In this document: positions 24,800-36,700 of the stretch, one piece after another
How the letters are laid out: each line of letters begins with the position of its first letter
How positions within the stretch are numbered: position 1 is the first letter of the stretch
Assembly (NCBI RefSeq): GCF_009937975.1
Contig: NZ_AP018442.1
Coordinates: 1 to 64,000 of the forward strand
Direction: 5' to 3'
DNA from: Undibacterium sp. YM2
GTDB lineage: Bacteria > Pseudomonadota > Gammaproteobacteria > Burkholderiales > Burkholderiaceae_D
Length of the DNA: 64,000 nucleotides
Translations under genes and position numbers: made by a program
The notes under the pieces: model-generated
Seen by the model: only the letters and a program-made list of their open reading frames with translations
What the model was told of the DNA's origin: nothing
Databases searched by the model: none

Positions 24800-26332
24800 T
24801 TGCAGGCCATGCTGGCCCAGAAGGACGAGCTGATCGCTGCGAAGGATGCCCAACTACACGTCCTGCAGAGACAGCAGGATGCGTTGAGTGCCGCTGGGCA
24901 CGCCAAGGACATCAAGATCAATGCACTTACGCTGGAACTGGCGCATCACAAGCGCATCCGTTTCGGCAAGGCCAGCGAAGCCTACAGCGGCGAGCAACTG
25001 GATATGTTCAACGAAACCATCGATACGGACCTGGCGGCGATGGAGGCCGAACTGGAGGCGCTACAAGCGCCACGTCCGGCCAAGCCGCGCAGCCGTGCCG
25101 GTCGCCAGCCGCTGCCCAGCGAACTGCCGCGCATTGAGTACCGCCATGAACCAAGCTCTTGCCAATGTGCAGCCTGCGGGCGCGACCTGGTCAAGATCGG
25201 CGAAGACGTCAGCGAACAACTTGATGTCGAACCAGCACGCTTCTTTGTGCATCGCCATATTCGTCCTCAATATGCCTGCCGTGGCTGCGACACGGTCACC
25301 GCTGCGGCGATCCCGCCAGCGGTGATCGATGGTGGCCTCGCCGCTCCCGGTTTGTTGGCCTGGGTTGCGGTCAGCAAGTTTGCCGATCATTTGCCGCTGT
25401 ACCGGCTGGAACAGATCGCCGCCCGCCAGGGTGTGCCGCTGGCGCGTTCTACGTTGGCAGGATGGATAGGTAAGCTCGGCGTGGTATTGCAGCCCTTAAG
25501 TGAGAGACTGGCCGAACTGCTGCGGCAACGGCCTTGCCTGCATGCCGACGAAACCCCGGTACGCCAACTTGATCCCGGCCAGGGCAAGACCAAACACGCC
25601 TATTTGTGGGCCTATCGCTCCAACCATCTGGACCAGGGGCCACCCATTATCGTGTTTGACTACCAGAGCGGCCGTGCCGGTGCTCACGCACGCGCCTTCC
25701 TCGGTACCTGGCGCGGCCATCTTATGGTGGATGACTATGCCGGCTACAAGGCACTGTTCGCCGATGGCGTGACCGAACTGGCTTGCCTGGCCCATGTGCG
25801 GCGCAGGTTCTTCGAGCTACATGCGGCCAACGGCAGCCCGGTGGCGGCCGAGGCACTACGCCGCATCGCAACACTGTACGCCATTGAGCAACAGGCTGCG
25901 AGCGAGACGGCCGAAGCGCGCCTGCAACTACGGCAAGCGCAAGCCAGGCCGGTACTGGTTGAACTGCATGCCTGGCTGCAGACGATGCAACAAGCTGTCG
26001 CACCAGGCAGCGGCACGGGCAAGGCCATTGAGCACGCACTCAAACGCTGGCCGGCGCTGGTGCGCTATATCGATTCGGGCACGCTGCCGATCGATAACAA
26101 TGCGGTCGAAAACGCGATACGTCCGATTGCCATAGGCAAGAAGAACTGGCTGTTCGCCGGCTCAGAACGCGCCGGCCGCCGTGCTGCCGCCATTCAGACC
26201 TTGCTGTGCACCGCCAGGCTCAATGGCCTTGATCCGATGCAATGGCTGACCAGCGTCCTGGAACGTCTCCCGACATGCCCTAACAACCAGATCGATTCGC
26301 TGCTGCCATTTCCGAACTCTACACAGCTATAA
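24800..26332 (+). CDS. tnpC: IS66 transposase TnpC
   Basis: DDE transposase. It has a helical leucine-rich N-terminus (KDELIAAKDAQLHVLQ), the basic KRIRFGKASEAYSGEQLDMFNE segment, a zinc-finger-type CQCAACGRDL...CRGCDT, then the catalytic domain with HADETPV, VDDYAGYKALF and NAVENAIRPIAIGKKNWLF. The frame is open from about 24734 with sensible protein sequence (IDLLEQLAHTNADPALLAQL), so the true start may lie before the TTG at 24800. An ATG is at 24809. 510 residues from the TTG. Confidence 0.93.
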   Translation: MQAMLAQKDELIAAKDAQLHVLQRQQDALSAAGHAKDIKINALTLELAHHKRIRFGKASEAYSGEQLDMFNETIDTDLAAMEAELEALQAPRPAKPRSRAGRQPLPSELPRIEYRHEPSSCQCAACGRDLVKIGEDVSEQLDVEPARFFVHRHIRPQYACRGCDTVTAAAIPPAVIDGGLAAPGLLAWVAVSKFADHLPLYRLEQIAARQGVPLARSTLAGWIGKLGVVLQPLSERLAELLRQRPCLHADETPVRQLDPGQGKTKHAYLWAYRSNHLDQGPPIIVFDYQSGRAGAHARAFLGTWRGHLMVDDYAGYKALFADGVTELACLAHVRRRFFELHAANGSPVAAEALRRIATLYAIEQQAASETAEARLQLRQAQARPVLVELHAWLQTMQQAVAPGSGTGKAIEHALKRWPALVRYIDSGTLPIDNNAVENAIRPIAIGKKNWLFAGSERAGRRAAAIQTLLCTARLNGLDPMQWLTSVLERLPTCPNNQIDSLLPFPNSTQL

Positions 26333-26366
26333 CTTCTTTTTATAGGTGGGGCGGCTGGACGCTTAC

Positions 26367-26896
26367 GAAAGAGTTAATCAAATTTGGAATGTAACTTGGG
26401 CCAGATTTTTCTTTAGGAGACGTTGTTCCAATATGTTCATCCGCCATTTATCGAGACAGCACTTTTCCTGAGGCTCTCAAATTGTTCACCAAGTTCTCGA
26501 CGTAGTTCCTTCCGAACTAAGGATGCGGTCAAGCAAAGCTTTTCTGTGAACAAACTAAACTTTGTCAGTTTATGATTTTGCGATCATTGAAATTTTTTTC
26601 TTGTTCGGATATTACTCAGCGGTTCAGCAAAGCAATACCCGAACTTAAGGAAATCCAAAGTAAATGTGCTAGCTGGCGGAGGAGTCAACAATACTAAATT
26701 TAATTATTAATGCTCAGGTAAAGCCACTGGCAGGCTAGCATTGATACGCATTAATTTCGAAAATATTGTTCTTGACATTGCAAAATATTTACATAACTAT
26801 ATGACAAGTCGGCTAACTTCTAAAGTACATCTATCGTCGGCATTGTTGTTAAATTCTCGTCGTGGTAAGCGGTCCATACTAGCACCTAGGGGAAAT
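26367..26896. other. Intergenic region before the giant-protein operon
   Basis: AT-rich, with no gene I can support; the frame of the next small gene is open back to 26741 but lacks a ribosome site there. It presumably contains the promoter of the operon, possibly disturbed by the IS66 insertion 0.5 kb upstream. Confidence 0.4.
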
Positions 26897-27178
26897 ATGA
26901 ACTATCGAATTCGATTCACCAACAATAACGCGCGCAAAGTTCAGGTTGCCGTATTCAGCAATGCAACCGAAAATTTGGAAATTGCGCCCGGCAAGACTGA
27001 TGACGTAACGAGGATGCCTGAAGGCATGAGTTTTACCTTCTACTGGCGCGACGATGGCGCACCCTGCCGCCTGTGCAACGATTCCGGTTGCAATCCTCAC
27101 GAAATGATCATGCCCAGCGCAGATATCTCTATCGTAATTCCAGATCCGAACGGCCGATGGCCGAAGCAAACTATCTAA
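26897..27178 (+). CDS. Small unknown protein at head of giant operon
   Basis: 93 residues, not recognised. It begins NYRIRFTNNNARKVQVAVFSNATENLEIAPGKT, which reads as alternating strands of a small beta-sandwich. It has three cysteines in CRLCNDSGC, a possible metal or disulphide site. No signal peptide. The ATG at 26897 follows AGGGGAA. It lies about 100 bp before the giant gene on the same strand, so it is probably in the same transcript. The beta-type start resembles small structural or chaperone-like partners, but no function can be stated. Confidence 0.65.
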   Translation: MNYRIRFTNNNARKVQVAVFSNATENLEIAPGKTDDVTRMPEGMSFTFYWRDDGAPCRLCNDSGCNPHEMIMPSADISIVIPDPNGRWPKQTI

Positions 27179-27280
27179 CTTTGCACGGCTGGCCGCGCCA
27201 GTCTTCCTGTTTTCCTGATCGCGCTGCCGTAAGGCGGCATTGCTGTTTCGCGCCCTCGCGCAAGGCAATTGGAGAGTCGC

Positions 27281-27799
27281 GTGCCAGTCACAATTCTTGT
27301 CGGGCCGCTCAGCGGCACTAATGCCAATCTTTATCTCAGTGGTGATTCCACAGGGGCACTTGGTAAAGCGGTGGTGGACGGTGCGGTGAACCGCAGTGAG
27401 ATTGTTGTTAACCAGTTCTTTATTGCCGCGTCCCCGGATGTGGCGGGAAGTTTCTTCCAGTTTGGATTCGTCGCCCCAGTGCATATTCCCGGAGGACTCG
27501 TCGAGCAGGCGGTGAACAACGCCACTACCTTTCGCACTGGCGAGCAGATCGCCTTCGAACTCCGCGCTGTTGCTAGCGACATCAAGGCTAAGTTTTATGC
27601 CTTGCGAGACGAAGGGTTGAGGCGGTTGCGCAGCGTCAGGCTCAACCGTACAGGGGGGCTTCGACGTTTTTGGGGATTAAAAACCTGGGGGCGGCCCAAG
27701 CCTATGCCGGGGCAGAATTGCGACTGGCAATCGATGCCAGCGTTACCGGCAACGTCAACTTTAGTGTCGAAGTTGCCCTGCTGGCGCACCTCTCCATAA
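27281..27799 (+). CDS. N-terminal portion of the giant protein (frameshifted)
   Basis: Begins at GTG 27281 behind GGAGAG with PVTILVGPLSGTNANLYLSGDSTGALGKAV and continues to about residue 125 as a beta-rich domain. The frame of the giant ORF opens at 27592 and overlaps this one. If the six-G run at 27653-27658 had seven G, this frame would pass directly into the giant frame as RTGGASTFLGIKNLGAAQAYAGAEL. The residues after 27658 in this ORF are therefore out of frame and the piece belongs to the next entry. The cause is either a mutation or a homopolymer error. Confidence 0.65.
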   Translation: MPVTILVGPLSGTNANLYLSGDSTGALGKAVVDGAVNRSEIVVNQFFIAASPDVAGSFFQFGFVAPVHIPGGLVEQAVNNATTFRTGEQIAFELRAVASDIKAKFYALRDEGLRRLRSVRLNRTGGLRRFWGLKTWGRPKPMPGQNCDWQSMPALPATSTLVSKLPCWRTSP

Positions 27800-30700
27800 C
27801 TGGCATCGATACCGTTATACTTAAACGTTCGCTTGGAATGGTGTTCACGTACCGTGACACCGCAACTCTTCATATCGACGTCGACAATTTTAACGTCAGT
27901 CTGCCGCGATTCAAACTGCCCGAGCTAGCAATGCCAGGTGCTGGCTGGAAGCTGGTGATGCCCACAGTATTCGCCGGAATTGCCAGGGCGGCGCAGTCGC
28001 TTGGCACACAAGCCGCTGTGGCGTATCGGGAAAGCAACGACAGGCCTATCAGCCTTGCTGTCATGCCGTCGCCAGGAGGCGGCCTGGATTGGGCGCTTGT
28101 CACGAATCAGTTCGATATAGGACAGCCGTGGGGTGGCCAGGCCGCAGCGTTGGCCACGATCGAGGCGGATTTCCTGCTCGCCGGTGCGAGTATCTTGCTG
28201 CGCGATATGCGCGTAGCGCAAGGCACCAACCTCAACGTGGTCGATGGTCAGGCGCAAATCCAGGCGGCCAGCAATCCGTCTCCGATATTCGACGCGGCAC
28301 CGCGCATGCGCCGCATCGGCCCTCTGGAGATCAGTTGGCAGCGCATCACCATGCAACCAATCGTCGCAGCGACAGGCGGTGTTGGTGAAGAAGCACCGCC
28401 CACGAACGCCAGCTTGCGTTTGCTGATTGCCTTCGAACGCTTGAGCATATGCGCGGTCAATGACAGCGATGCGGTGCTAACTTTCAGCGGTTCGCTGGAA
28501 ATGGATCCCTCCGGTACACGGCTGGTCAGCCTGGAGTTGATCATGCCCAATTTCCCTCTGCTGAAGCTCATAGCGCAGGCTGCAGATGAAGTCGTGCGCG
28601 CTGGTGCCTCTGTCATCCAGGTGGTATTCGATCTCGCTGTCGCCACGGATGCGCAATGGCGTGCGCTGTTCGGCATATTGGGCCGCATTGCGACGGCGGT
28701 TGGTAAGGCAGCCGTGTTTGTGGACGACATGGTGTCGAATGCTGCGGGTGCGCTGGCCGAACTGTCGGCAGGTGCCCTCGCCGCCGGTGCGGAGCTGATC
28801 GGCAACCTGCTGCAGTCGCTCTCGAACATGATGACGATAACCGGGCTGGACGTGCAGTTGCGTATCGGGACCTCGCCTCTGGAGCTGCAGCAAATCCTGA
28901 TCAGCCAGCGCAAACCGAGCGGCATGTCGAAGGTGGGCGCTCTCGGCTTTTCGTTCACCGCGCCGCCGGTATGGCGGCCCGGTCTATTAATCGACGTGGC
29001 TAGACACCCAGGCGCATTCCTGGTATTGAGCAGCGCGGACGTGGACGCAGCTACAGAGGTCGCTACATTAAGTACCGATCTTTGGCTCAAGCGCACCGGG
29101 AACGGCGGAAACTCCCAGACGAGCGCCCTGCGCGATGCGGACGGCGAGACCGGCGATGCGCCAGAGGAACCTCTACTCAAGCTCGCGCTGACGCGCGCGG
29201 CAGGAACTCCAGCGCAAACCATGATAGTGCTTGCAGGATTGCAGCGCGGACAGCCGGTCTTCTTCAAGGAGTTGAAAGGGACGGTAGCGCCGCTTACCGG
29301 CAGCAGCGTCGTGCTGGCCGGAGACGACTTTGACTTGGAGGATCTCGATACCGGCTTCGATGTCGACGTCACATTCGAGTCGAAACGCGTACTGCCGCTG
29401 CTGGGCATGGGCGAACCGTCCGAAAACACGCCAGTGCCGGGCGGCTTCCTCAGCAAGCTGCAGAATTCACTGTCGAACGTCGTGTGGGTCGAGAGTTGCA
29501 CTACCGATGGCAGCCTGGCCGAGCGCGCGGTCACTGTCAATCTGGTGCTGGGCCTGAAAGCAGCGGGACTGCAGACCAGCATTACGCTCGAGGGCAAAAT
29601 TTCGCTCAATACACTTGAGCTGACGCTCGACGCCAGCGACGTATTCCCGATTCTCTCGCCACGCATCGAGGAAGAAGCCCTCGGCCTGATCTGGATCGTC
29701 GAACAAACGGATGACACGGCGCGTAAGATTGATACCCCCGTCAAAATGTTCCAGCTGGCGTTCTCGGGCGGCCAGAGCGGTTTTGAGCTGAACCATAAAG
29801 AAGCCCGTATGGAACTCCACTTCAATGGCCTTTCGTCGGACGGAAAGGGCGTGGTGTTTGAGGTGACAACGCTGAAGATCGGCCCGGGCGGACTAGATTT
29901 GACGGCAAAGGTCAGTGACCGCGCCGTCAAGCTCAATGGCGTCGATGTGCCGTTCCGCTTTACTTCAGGTTCGCTTGAAATCAAGGCCGGCAAACTGGTC
30001 AAGGCCAGTATAGGCGGGCGCGGCACCCTCCCTCCAGCGCTGATCGGTGAAGCTGACTGCAGCATTGTGCTGGACTTTGCCGAAGACGGTGCCAATGGCA
30101 TCGTCCTGCAGTCCGGTAAGGTCGAACTGGATAAGAAAAACGAACCCATCATTTGCCATGCCTCACGGTTCACCCTCACGGTCACCGACCTTGACCTAGC
30201 TTTCGTACGTGACGGAGGATACCATTTCTATTATTTGGTTACCGGTTCGCTACGATTCACTCCCAAGGACGGCGAATTCAACAGCGGACTGCTGCAGTAC
30301 TTGGATGGTGTGGAGTTGGACCTTGAACGCACGCCGTTGTCGGCCGACCCGCGCGTACTGGCCAAGCACATCTCGTTTCAAAAAGCCCTCAACCCGAAAA
30401 AGAGTTTTAACCTCTTCAATCTCTTCACTTTCGAGCTGCGCGGCTTCGGATACCATCCTGCCTCGCCGAAGTTCGATGGCAAGCCTGCCGTCAACCTCTC
30501 AGGCCAGATCAAATTTGTCGAGATCGGCGACATCATGCAGCCATCTATCGACTTCCACGGCTTGTGGATCGCCCCGCCTGCTGAAGGTCAGTCGCTGCCG
30601 CGCATCAAGGCGGACGGTCTGGGCATAGACCTTAATTTGAAAGGCGCGATCCGAGTGCGAGGCACCGTCATCGCTGTCGATCCAGACACCAAGACAGTCG

Positions 30701-33700
30701 AAGGCGGCAAGCTGGCACCGGACGGCTATAACACCTACGGATTCCTGGGGCGGGGTGAATTCGATATCCCGGGCTGGGGCAGTATGGGCGCAAGCCTGGG
30801 CTTTATGGAGCTGGAGCGTAAGGATAAGCCGGGCGAGCGACGTAAGTCATTCTATTTTTACGCCGACCAGAAAAAGCTGGCCATCGAAATTCCAACCGTG
30901 GTCTGGAATTTTTACCTGCGCGAAGCTGGCTTTGGCCTGGGGTTTCGCTATACACTCGACGCCATCGCCGCCGCCGACCGCCAGCCTTCCGTTCCCAAGC
31001 TGATCAAGGCGCTGGACGACGTGGCCAAAGTCCAGGGCGACCTGCACAAATTCTCAGCGTGGAAGTCGGAGCCGGAGGGTGACCGGGTCACCTTAGCTTT
31101 GAAGGGGGCGATACAAGTCTACCCTGCCAGCAAAACATGGGATGAGGAGGAGGAGGAAGCGGCCCAGAATCCTTTCTTGTTCGACCTGGTGGCGGCCATC
31201 CGCTCCGACATGACGCTCTTCATGGGGTTGCGCGGCTGGATCGGCACCAACTACATCGATTATCTGAAAGACAAGGATAATCTTCGCTCGAACCCAGGCT
31301 TGCGTGGCTACTTGTACATTTCGGCCCCGCAACAGCGCCTGCTTGCACGCATGATCGGCGACAGCAAAGGGTATATAGGCGATCGCTTGCCGGCCCTAAA
31401 AAAAGCGGAAGGCAATGGCGACGATCCGCCACTGCGGCGCGCCTTGAAGTCGGTCGACTGGTCGGCAACGCTGTTCATCAAGCCCGGGCTGTTCCACTAC
31501 GAACTTGGCTGGCCCAACCAGCTGGTAGTGCGTCTGTTCGATGAGAAGAACATGCGCGTGACAGTGCGAGGGGGGATGATTTTCCGCGCTGCGGACGATG
31601 GTTTACTGTGGGGCTATAACATCGAGGCCGACGCCTATTTCGAATTTGGTGGCCAGTACCAGGCCGGCCCGATTGGACTGTGTGCGCGCGCGACGCTCAC
31701 TGCGAGTTTGGTCGCCCGGTTGTTGTGCTACCTCACGTGGCGCGTAAAAGGTTCGCTGGTGTATGGCTTGATTGCCCTTGACGCCACCTTGGCCGTGGCA
31801 GTGCGGGCCTGGATGGAAGTCGATCTGGGTTTCACCAGCTTCAATATCGACATCGGATTCACTGTAAAACTGCAGTTCTCCGCCGCCGTGGAAGTCGCCA
31901 TTTCCACCGAAGGCGTGGGTGCTCGAGTGCATGCGCGCGTGGCCGTGTCGGTCTTTGGCTGCACGCTTTCGGTCAGCGTTGGATTCGAGTTTGGCACCGG
32001 TCAGCTCGAAAGTGCCCGCTCCCGGGTCCAGCGCTTCTTGGCGATGTCGATCACGGCCGAAGAGCCGGATACATTGCCCGAGCAAGCCAGCAAGACCGGT
32101 GACCAGCGGATCGAGGCGGACGCCCAGCATGCGCAGGCACCGCTGAACGCGGTACCACCTAAGAAGACTGACCCAGTGGTGCCGGGGTTACCAGCGGGCA
32201 GCAATCGTTCCTATCTGGGTGAATCACTATGCCCGACCGATTTCTGGCTCGCCTTGCGCAGGGCCATACGCGCGCCCGACGGCACCCCCGCGCCGGCAGG
32301 CTACGGCTATGCCGTGCTGATACCGCGCGAAGCGCGCCCCGTCAAACCCTTGCTGCGCAAAGCGTCGGACAGGCGCTGCGGTTTCTACGCCGCGGGCATG
32401 GCCTTTGCCGCGGACGGCCTGCGCGACGAGTCAACCCCCTCCTATAGCTTGAAGATTACCGCTGCCGTCGCGAGTCATCCCGCCATGCAACTGGTGGGCC
32501 GGGTCAAGGCCAACAGCGGCGAGCTCGTACATGACCTGTACGGACAGGCAGCAAAGGTGGTCGATATAAGCACCGGGTGGAACCGGCCCGTCGCCACTGT
32601 CGATGGCGGCACGCTCACACTCGGCTATTTGTTCGACGAGTGCTTCCTGTCCGATACAATCTGGAAGGGCGACGCCAGCAAGTTCTATCGCATCACCGAG
32701 AAGTGGGCGGAACCTGCGCCACGCGCCTACGGCGAAGCGCAGGCGGTCGTAGCCGGTTCCGTCGAGGAGCGCAGCGCCCAGCGCGACATGGTACAGCGGC
32801 AACGCGAGACCACTGCACGCACCAATCCCGTGGTCGAAGCTGTGCACCAGGCACGTTCCACTGTCATGGCCATGTTCGTCCAGCAGTTCGAAAAACTCTG
32901 CGAACAAGGGCTTCCAGCGGCCGGAGGCAATGCACACGTGCGCGACGTTGGTCTGCTGTTTTACGGACCGCTCGATGCACTTGAGGCGCTCGCTGGTGCC
33001 ACTATCGAGAAACTCGAAGGTATGGCCAGGCATGAAGGGACGATTACCCTCCTGAACCCACAGCAAAACTGGTTCGAGCGCCAGGATCCGGTCCTCGGGG
33101 CCGATACCTCTCGCGTCGACGCTGACGGGATCAAACTTGACTGGGTCCTGCAAACCCGCTTTACCGGCACTTCGCATGAGCATTTCTTGCACCATTACGA
33201 GATTGTGCGGACGTGCGAGGGTGCCGAATTCAAGCCGCGGACGATGCAGGTCAAGCCGTCGGCGACGATCGGCGGCGCGGAAAACGGGGAGGTAACCCTG
33301 CTGCGTCCGGAATGCCAGTTTGTCGACGATCTGTCCGACCTCACTGCCGAGCTGCGCAACGCACTGCTGCCGCACAGCGACGACAAGCTGGCGCTGGAGG
33401 GGGCCAAGGCCTGGGCCAGAATCTACGGCGACAAGGAATCGGTCAGCGTCACCTACACCGTCACGCCCTTCGACATCGCCGGTACACCCGGCCTTGCCAA
33501 GTCCTTCTTGATCGACATTCGCAAACCCAAGGCGCCGCTGCGGCCGGCGGAAGCAGAGCTGCGATTTATTGTCAAGAACCTCAACGGCAAACCCAACACC
33601 GCGACGCCATTCATCAAAGGCACGCCACCAGCCGATGCGCTGGCTGTACTCATCGCGGTCAAGGACGCTTCGGCAAGCAAGCCCGGAGACGAAATCAAAC

Positions 33701-36700
33701 GCTACTATCACCTGATTGCCGAGCCGGAAAATATCAGCCCGTCAGGGCACTACGGCAGTGATGGATTGACCGAGCGGCGCCTTGGTATCGGCAACGCGGA
33801 CGGGCACAGCGCCGCGGCCATGGTGTGGAAGCTGGAGACCGACGGCGGCCAGTTCATCAAGGTCACCAACCCAGACGGCGAGATCGCCCGGGGTGGCACC
33901 GACCTCGACCCCATTGAGCCGGACCACGATACCCAACGCAAATTCCCATTATGGTGCTGGCTGGACGGCGAGGACCTGGGCGACGGGCTGGACCGCGCAG
34001 AAGCTTTGTTAAAAGGGCGCCATCCACCTCCTTTGGTAACGGACGATGGGGAGATCATGGCGGATTTCCTCGCCAGCTTGTGGCGTCGCGTCGGCAGCGG
34101 CGAGCGCGTCGCGACACGTTTTACACTGGTGACGGTGCAAAGCCTTAAGGTGAAGAATTCGTTCACCGGCAAGATGATCACCGTCAAAAGCTACTCGAAG
34201 CCGACACCGGTCGCCATCGAGATGCGTATCGAACCGCGACGTCCGAAGCGCATCCCCGGTGCACCAGCCAGCGACGACTATGAAATCGGCTTGATGCGCC
34301 CGGAAGCTTTCGAGTGGCCGGTACACTTGGAATTCCCTGCACACCAGCCTGGTCAGGTTCGGGTGCACAGCGGCTTTGCCCGTTTCCGCGTGCCGGCAGC
34401 CTATGCTGTGCATCGGGACATGATTGAACGCCACCCGCCCTTGCTAATGCGCGATCCGGAGCGACGCTTACTGACATCGCTGCAATTCGAGGCCGCACCA
34501 CGCCTATCGTTCGATGCCGGTCTGGGTATGCCGGATGCCGCTCATGCGCGAACGGTGGCTGGCTTCGATGTGCATGAGCTGGACGTTGACGAACTGGCGC
34601 CACTCGACACCGTGAAGCAGGAATTGGAAACCAGCGTTGCCCCGTGGCGCCGGGCCCGCCGCGTAGCGCGGGTGGAGCGCGTATCCCCGGAAACGGCACG
34701 CCTGATGCCTGATGCGAACAAGGACTGGCCATCTTGGCTGGCGCATTATCCAAGCCAGACCTGGCGCCTTATCAACCGGCACCTGGTACCAGCCGGGCAT
34801 TCGCAGCCAAGGCTCGCACCTTGGTATTCGGCGGCCGAATCGACGGTCCGCTTTCCCACTCGGGTCGTGCGGATGCGGCTCATGCCAACTGTTGCGGAGG
34901 GTCATGTCAGCGATCTGCTGGCTAAGGGACTTCCCAAGCGCCTCGAGGCCAGGCTGGTTGCGAGGCCACGTCCGGACCTCGACGTCGCAGCCGCGAAGTT
35001 GGCGCAGGAACGCGCGGCCGATATTGTCGCCAACAGCAAGCTGTTGTTGGCGCACGTGTTCCCATGTGCCACCTACCCGGGAAGCAGGCTTAGGCTGACC
35101 TATGCGAATGATAAATCCATCACGACCACGATCACGCGCTGGAAAATGGAAGCATTCAACGCCGCCTGGGTGCGCGGCACCCTGCTACGCTTGGCGTGGG
35201 AGCCGCGGCTCTCCGGCATTGACGGGCATACAGCGTTCGCCTGCAAGGATGTCATCTTCGAGTTGTTTGTCGATAGCATCGTGGAGGGTACCGAAGCCTC
35301 AGCATCTACTCACGTTGCCATACCGTTGAAGCTGACGAGCGAGACCCATCCATTGCTGGAGGAAGTTTTGGGCGCACTGGAATACAGCTACTCGAACGAT
35401 CTGTTATACCGCCGTTACGTGGTGGCGAACCAGCCGGTGCAGCCAGTGGCCGCCAAGGACCTGCCATCGTTCTTGTCCGATACCCAGCGGGAAACAGATC
35501 CGTACGGCTGGTCGGTTCTGCAATGCCTTGGGCTGGCGCGGACCTTCAAACTGTTCGACAAGGAACAAGACCGTTTTGCCGACGCGAGCGAAGTACATGC
35601 GCTCGTCGAACCAGTGCTGCGCTCTGCGGTGCTCCGCTACCAGAAGCTGGGAACGGATCTCGGCCAGCCCTTCGTCGAAGTTCTGCTTCAGCCAGGTCGC
35701 GACAGAAAGGCCGGCCCCTTCGACGCGATCTTGCGAGACGGCGACATCGAGCCCGAGAGCGACGCACTCGACCTCAAGGATGAAGGCCTAGCGATCGCGC
35801 AGATTTCGCTGCGGCCCAAGCCTGCGGCGGGCCGCTTGTACACCGTCATATCGCTGAAGTGGGAAAAGGCAAATTGGCCACGCACGCTGCTCCCCGGCCA
35901 TAAATTACTCGGCTATGAGCTGGAATTTTCCACGACCACGAGCAACTATGAGGTGCTCAGCGTCGAGGACGACAGGATACTAGACGTGCTGGTCGGCCAG
36001 CCGGCGCACGTCCCGCTGAGGCGATGGCCCGTGTCTCTCGCCAGTGCCGAGACATGCTGCGAGATGCGTTTTTTGCTCCGGCATGCCACCATTTTTGGGC
36101 TGCCCCGGCTACGTGCGATCGTACGCAGCGGGAACGGGGAGGACGCGCAGATCGCACTGATGACTCTGGCGGAATTGAAGAATGTTGCCGAGGATATCGT
36201 CGGCTTTCCCGAGCATGGCGTCGACATGGCCCTGGAACCGATCGACACGCCAGCGGCATCGCAGTGTGTGAACGCATTCGGAAAATTCAAGGCGCTCAGC
36301 GCCGATCAGTGGTCCAGTATCATGACCGCCCCGGTTACCGGAGACAATACCAAACCTGCCGGTGCACCGCGCAGCACCGACCTTCCCCACGCGGCGGCGG
36401 CCCTTGCCAGCCTGCGCGCCAACCTGCTGGCCAGCGCACCGGAGCTGTTGTGGCCGGGCAAAGACGGTCCGCTGCGCTTTGCAGACTGCCAGATTTTCAT
36501 GTCTGCCTATTTGGACTGGTGCGACCGCCTGCTGGAACACGGTGCAGCGCCCGGGCCACAGCCGCGCCACGCGGTTGCCATTGCGTTTGCGGCGCCGAAG
36601 GGGGGCAATCCCTTGCATCTGGCGGCCAACAGCAACGGCCAGATCGGCCTGTCGCTGCTACATTCGGACAGATGGGCGCATGCGCGCGCATACGCCGTGC

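Larger units (their letters stand above)
23948..26366 (+). mobile_element. Complete IS66-family insertion sequence
   Basis: Bounded by perfect 24-bp inverted repeats (23948-23971 and 26343-26366; outer bases GTAAGCGTCC). The flanks carry AAAGAGT on both sides (23941-23947, 26368-26374), seven of the eight bases of an IS66 target duplication. It encodes TnpA, TnpB and TnpC in the usual order. Length about 2.42 kb. Probably active, and a donor for the truncated copy at 3.9 kb. Confidence 0.95.

Noticed and set aside
28248..30185. 645-codon open frame on the minus strand
   Set aside because: It lies wholly inside the giant gene; Ser-rich composition and codon pattern are those of a GC-rich antisense shadow.
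32431..33711. 426-codon minus-strand frame inside the giant gene
   Set aside because: No family character or ribosome site; the plus-strand gene explains the open frame.
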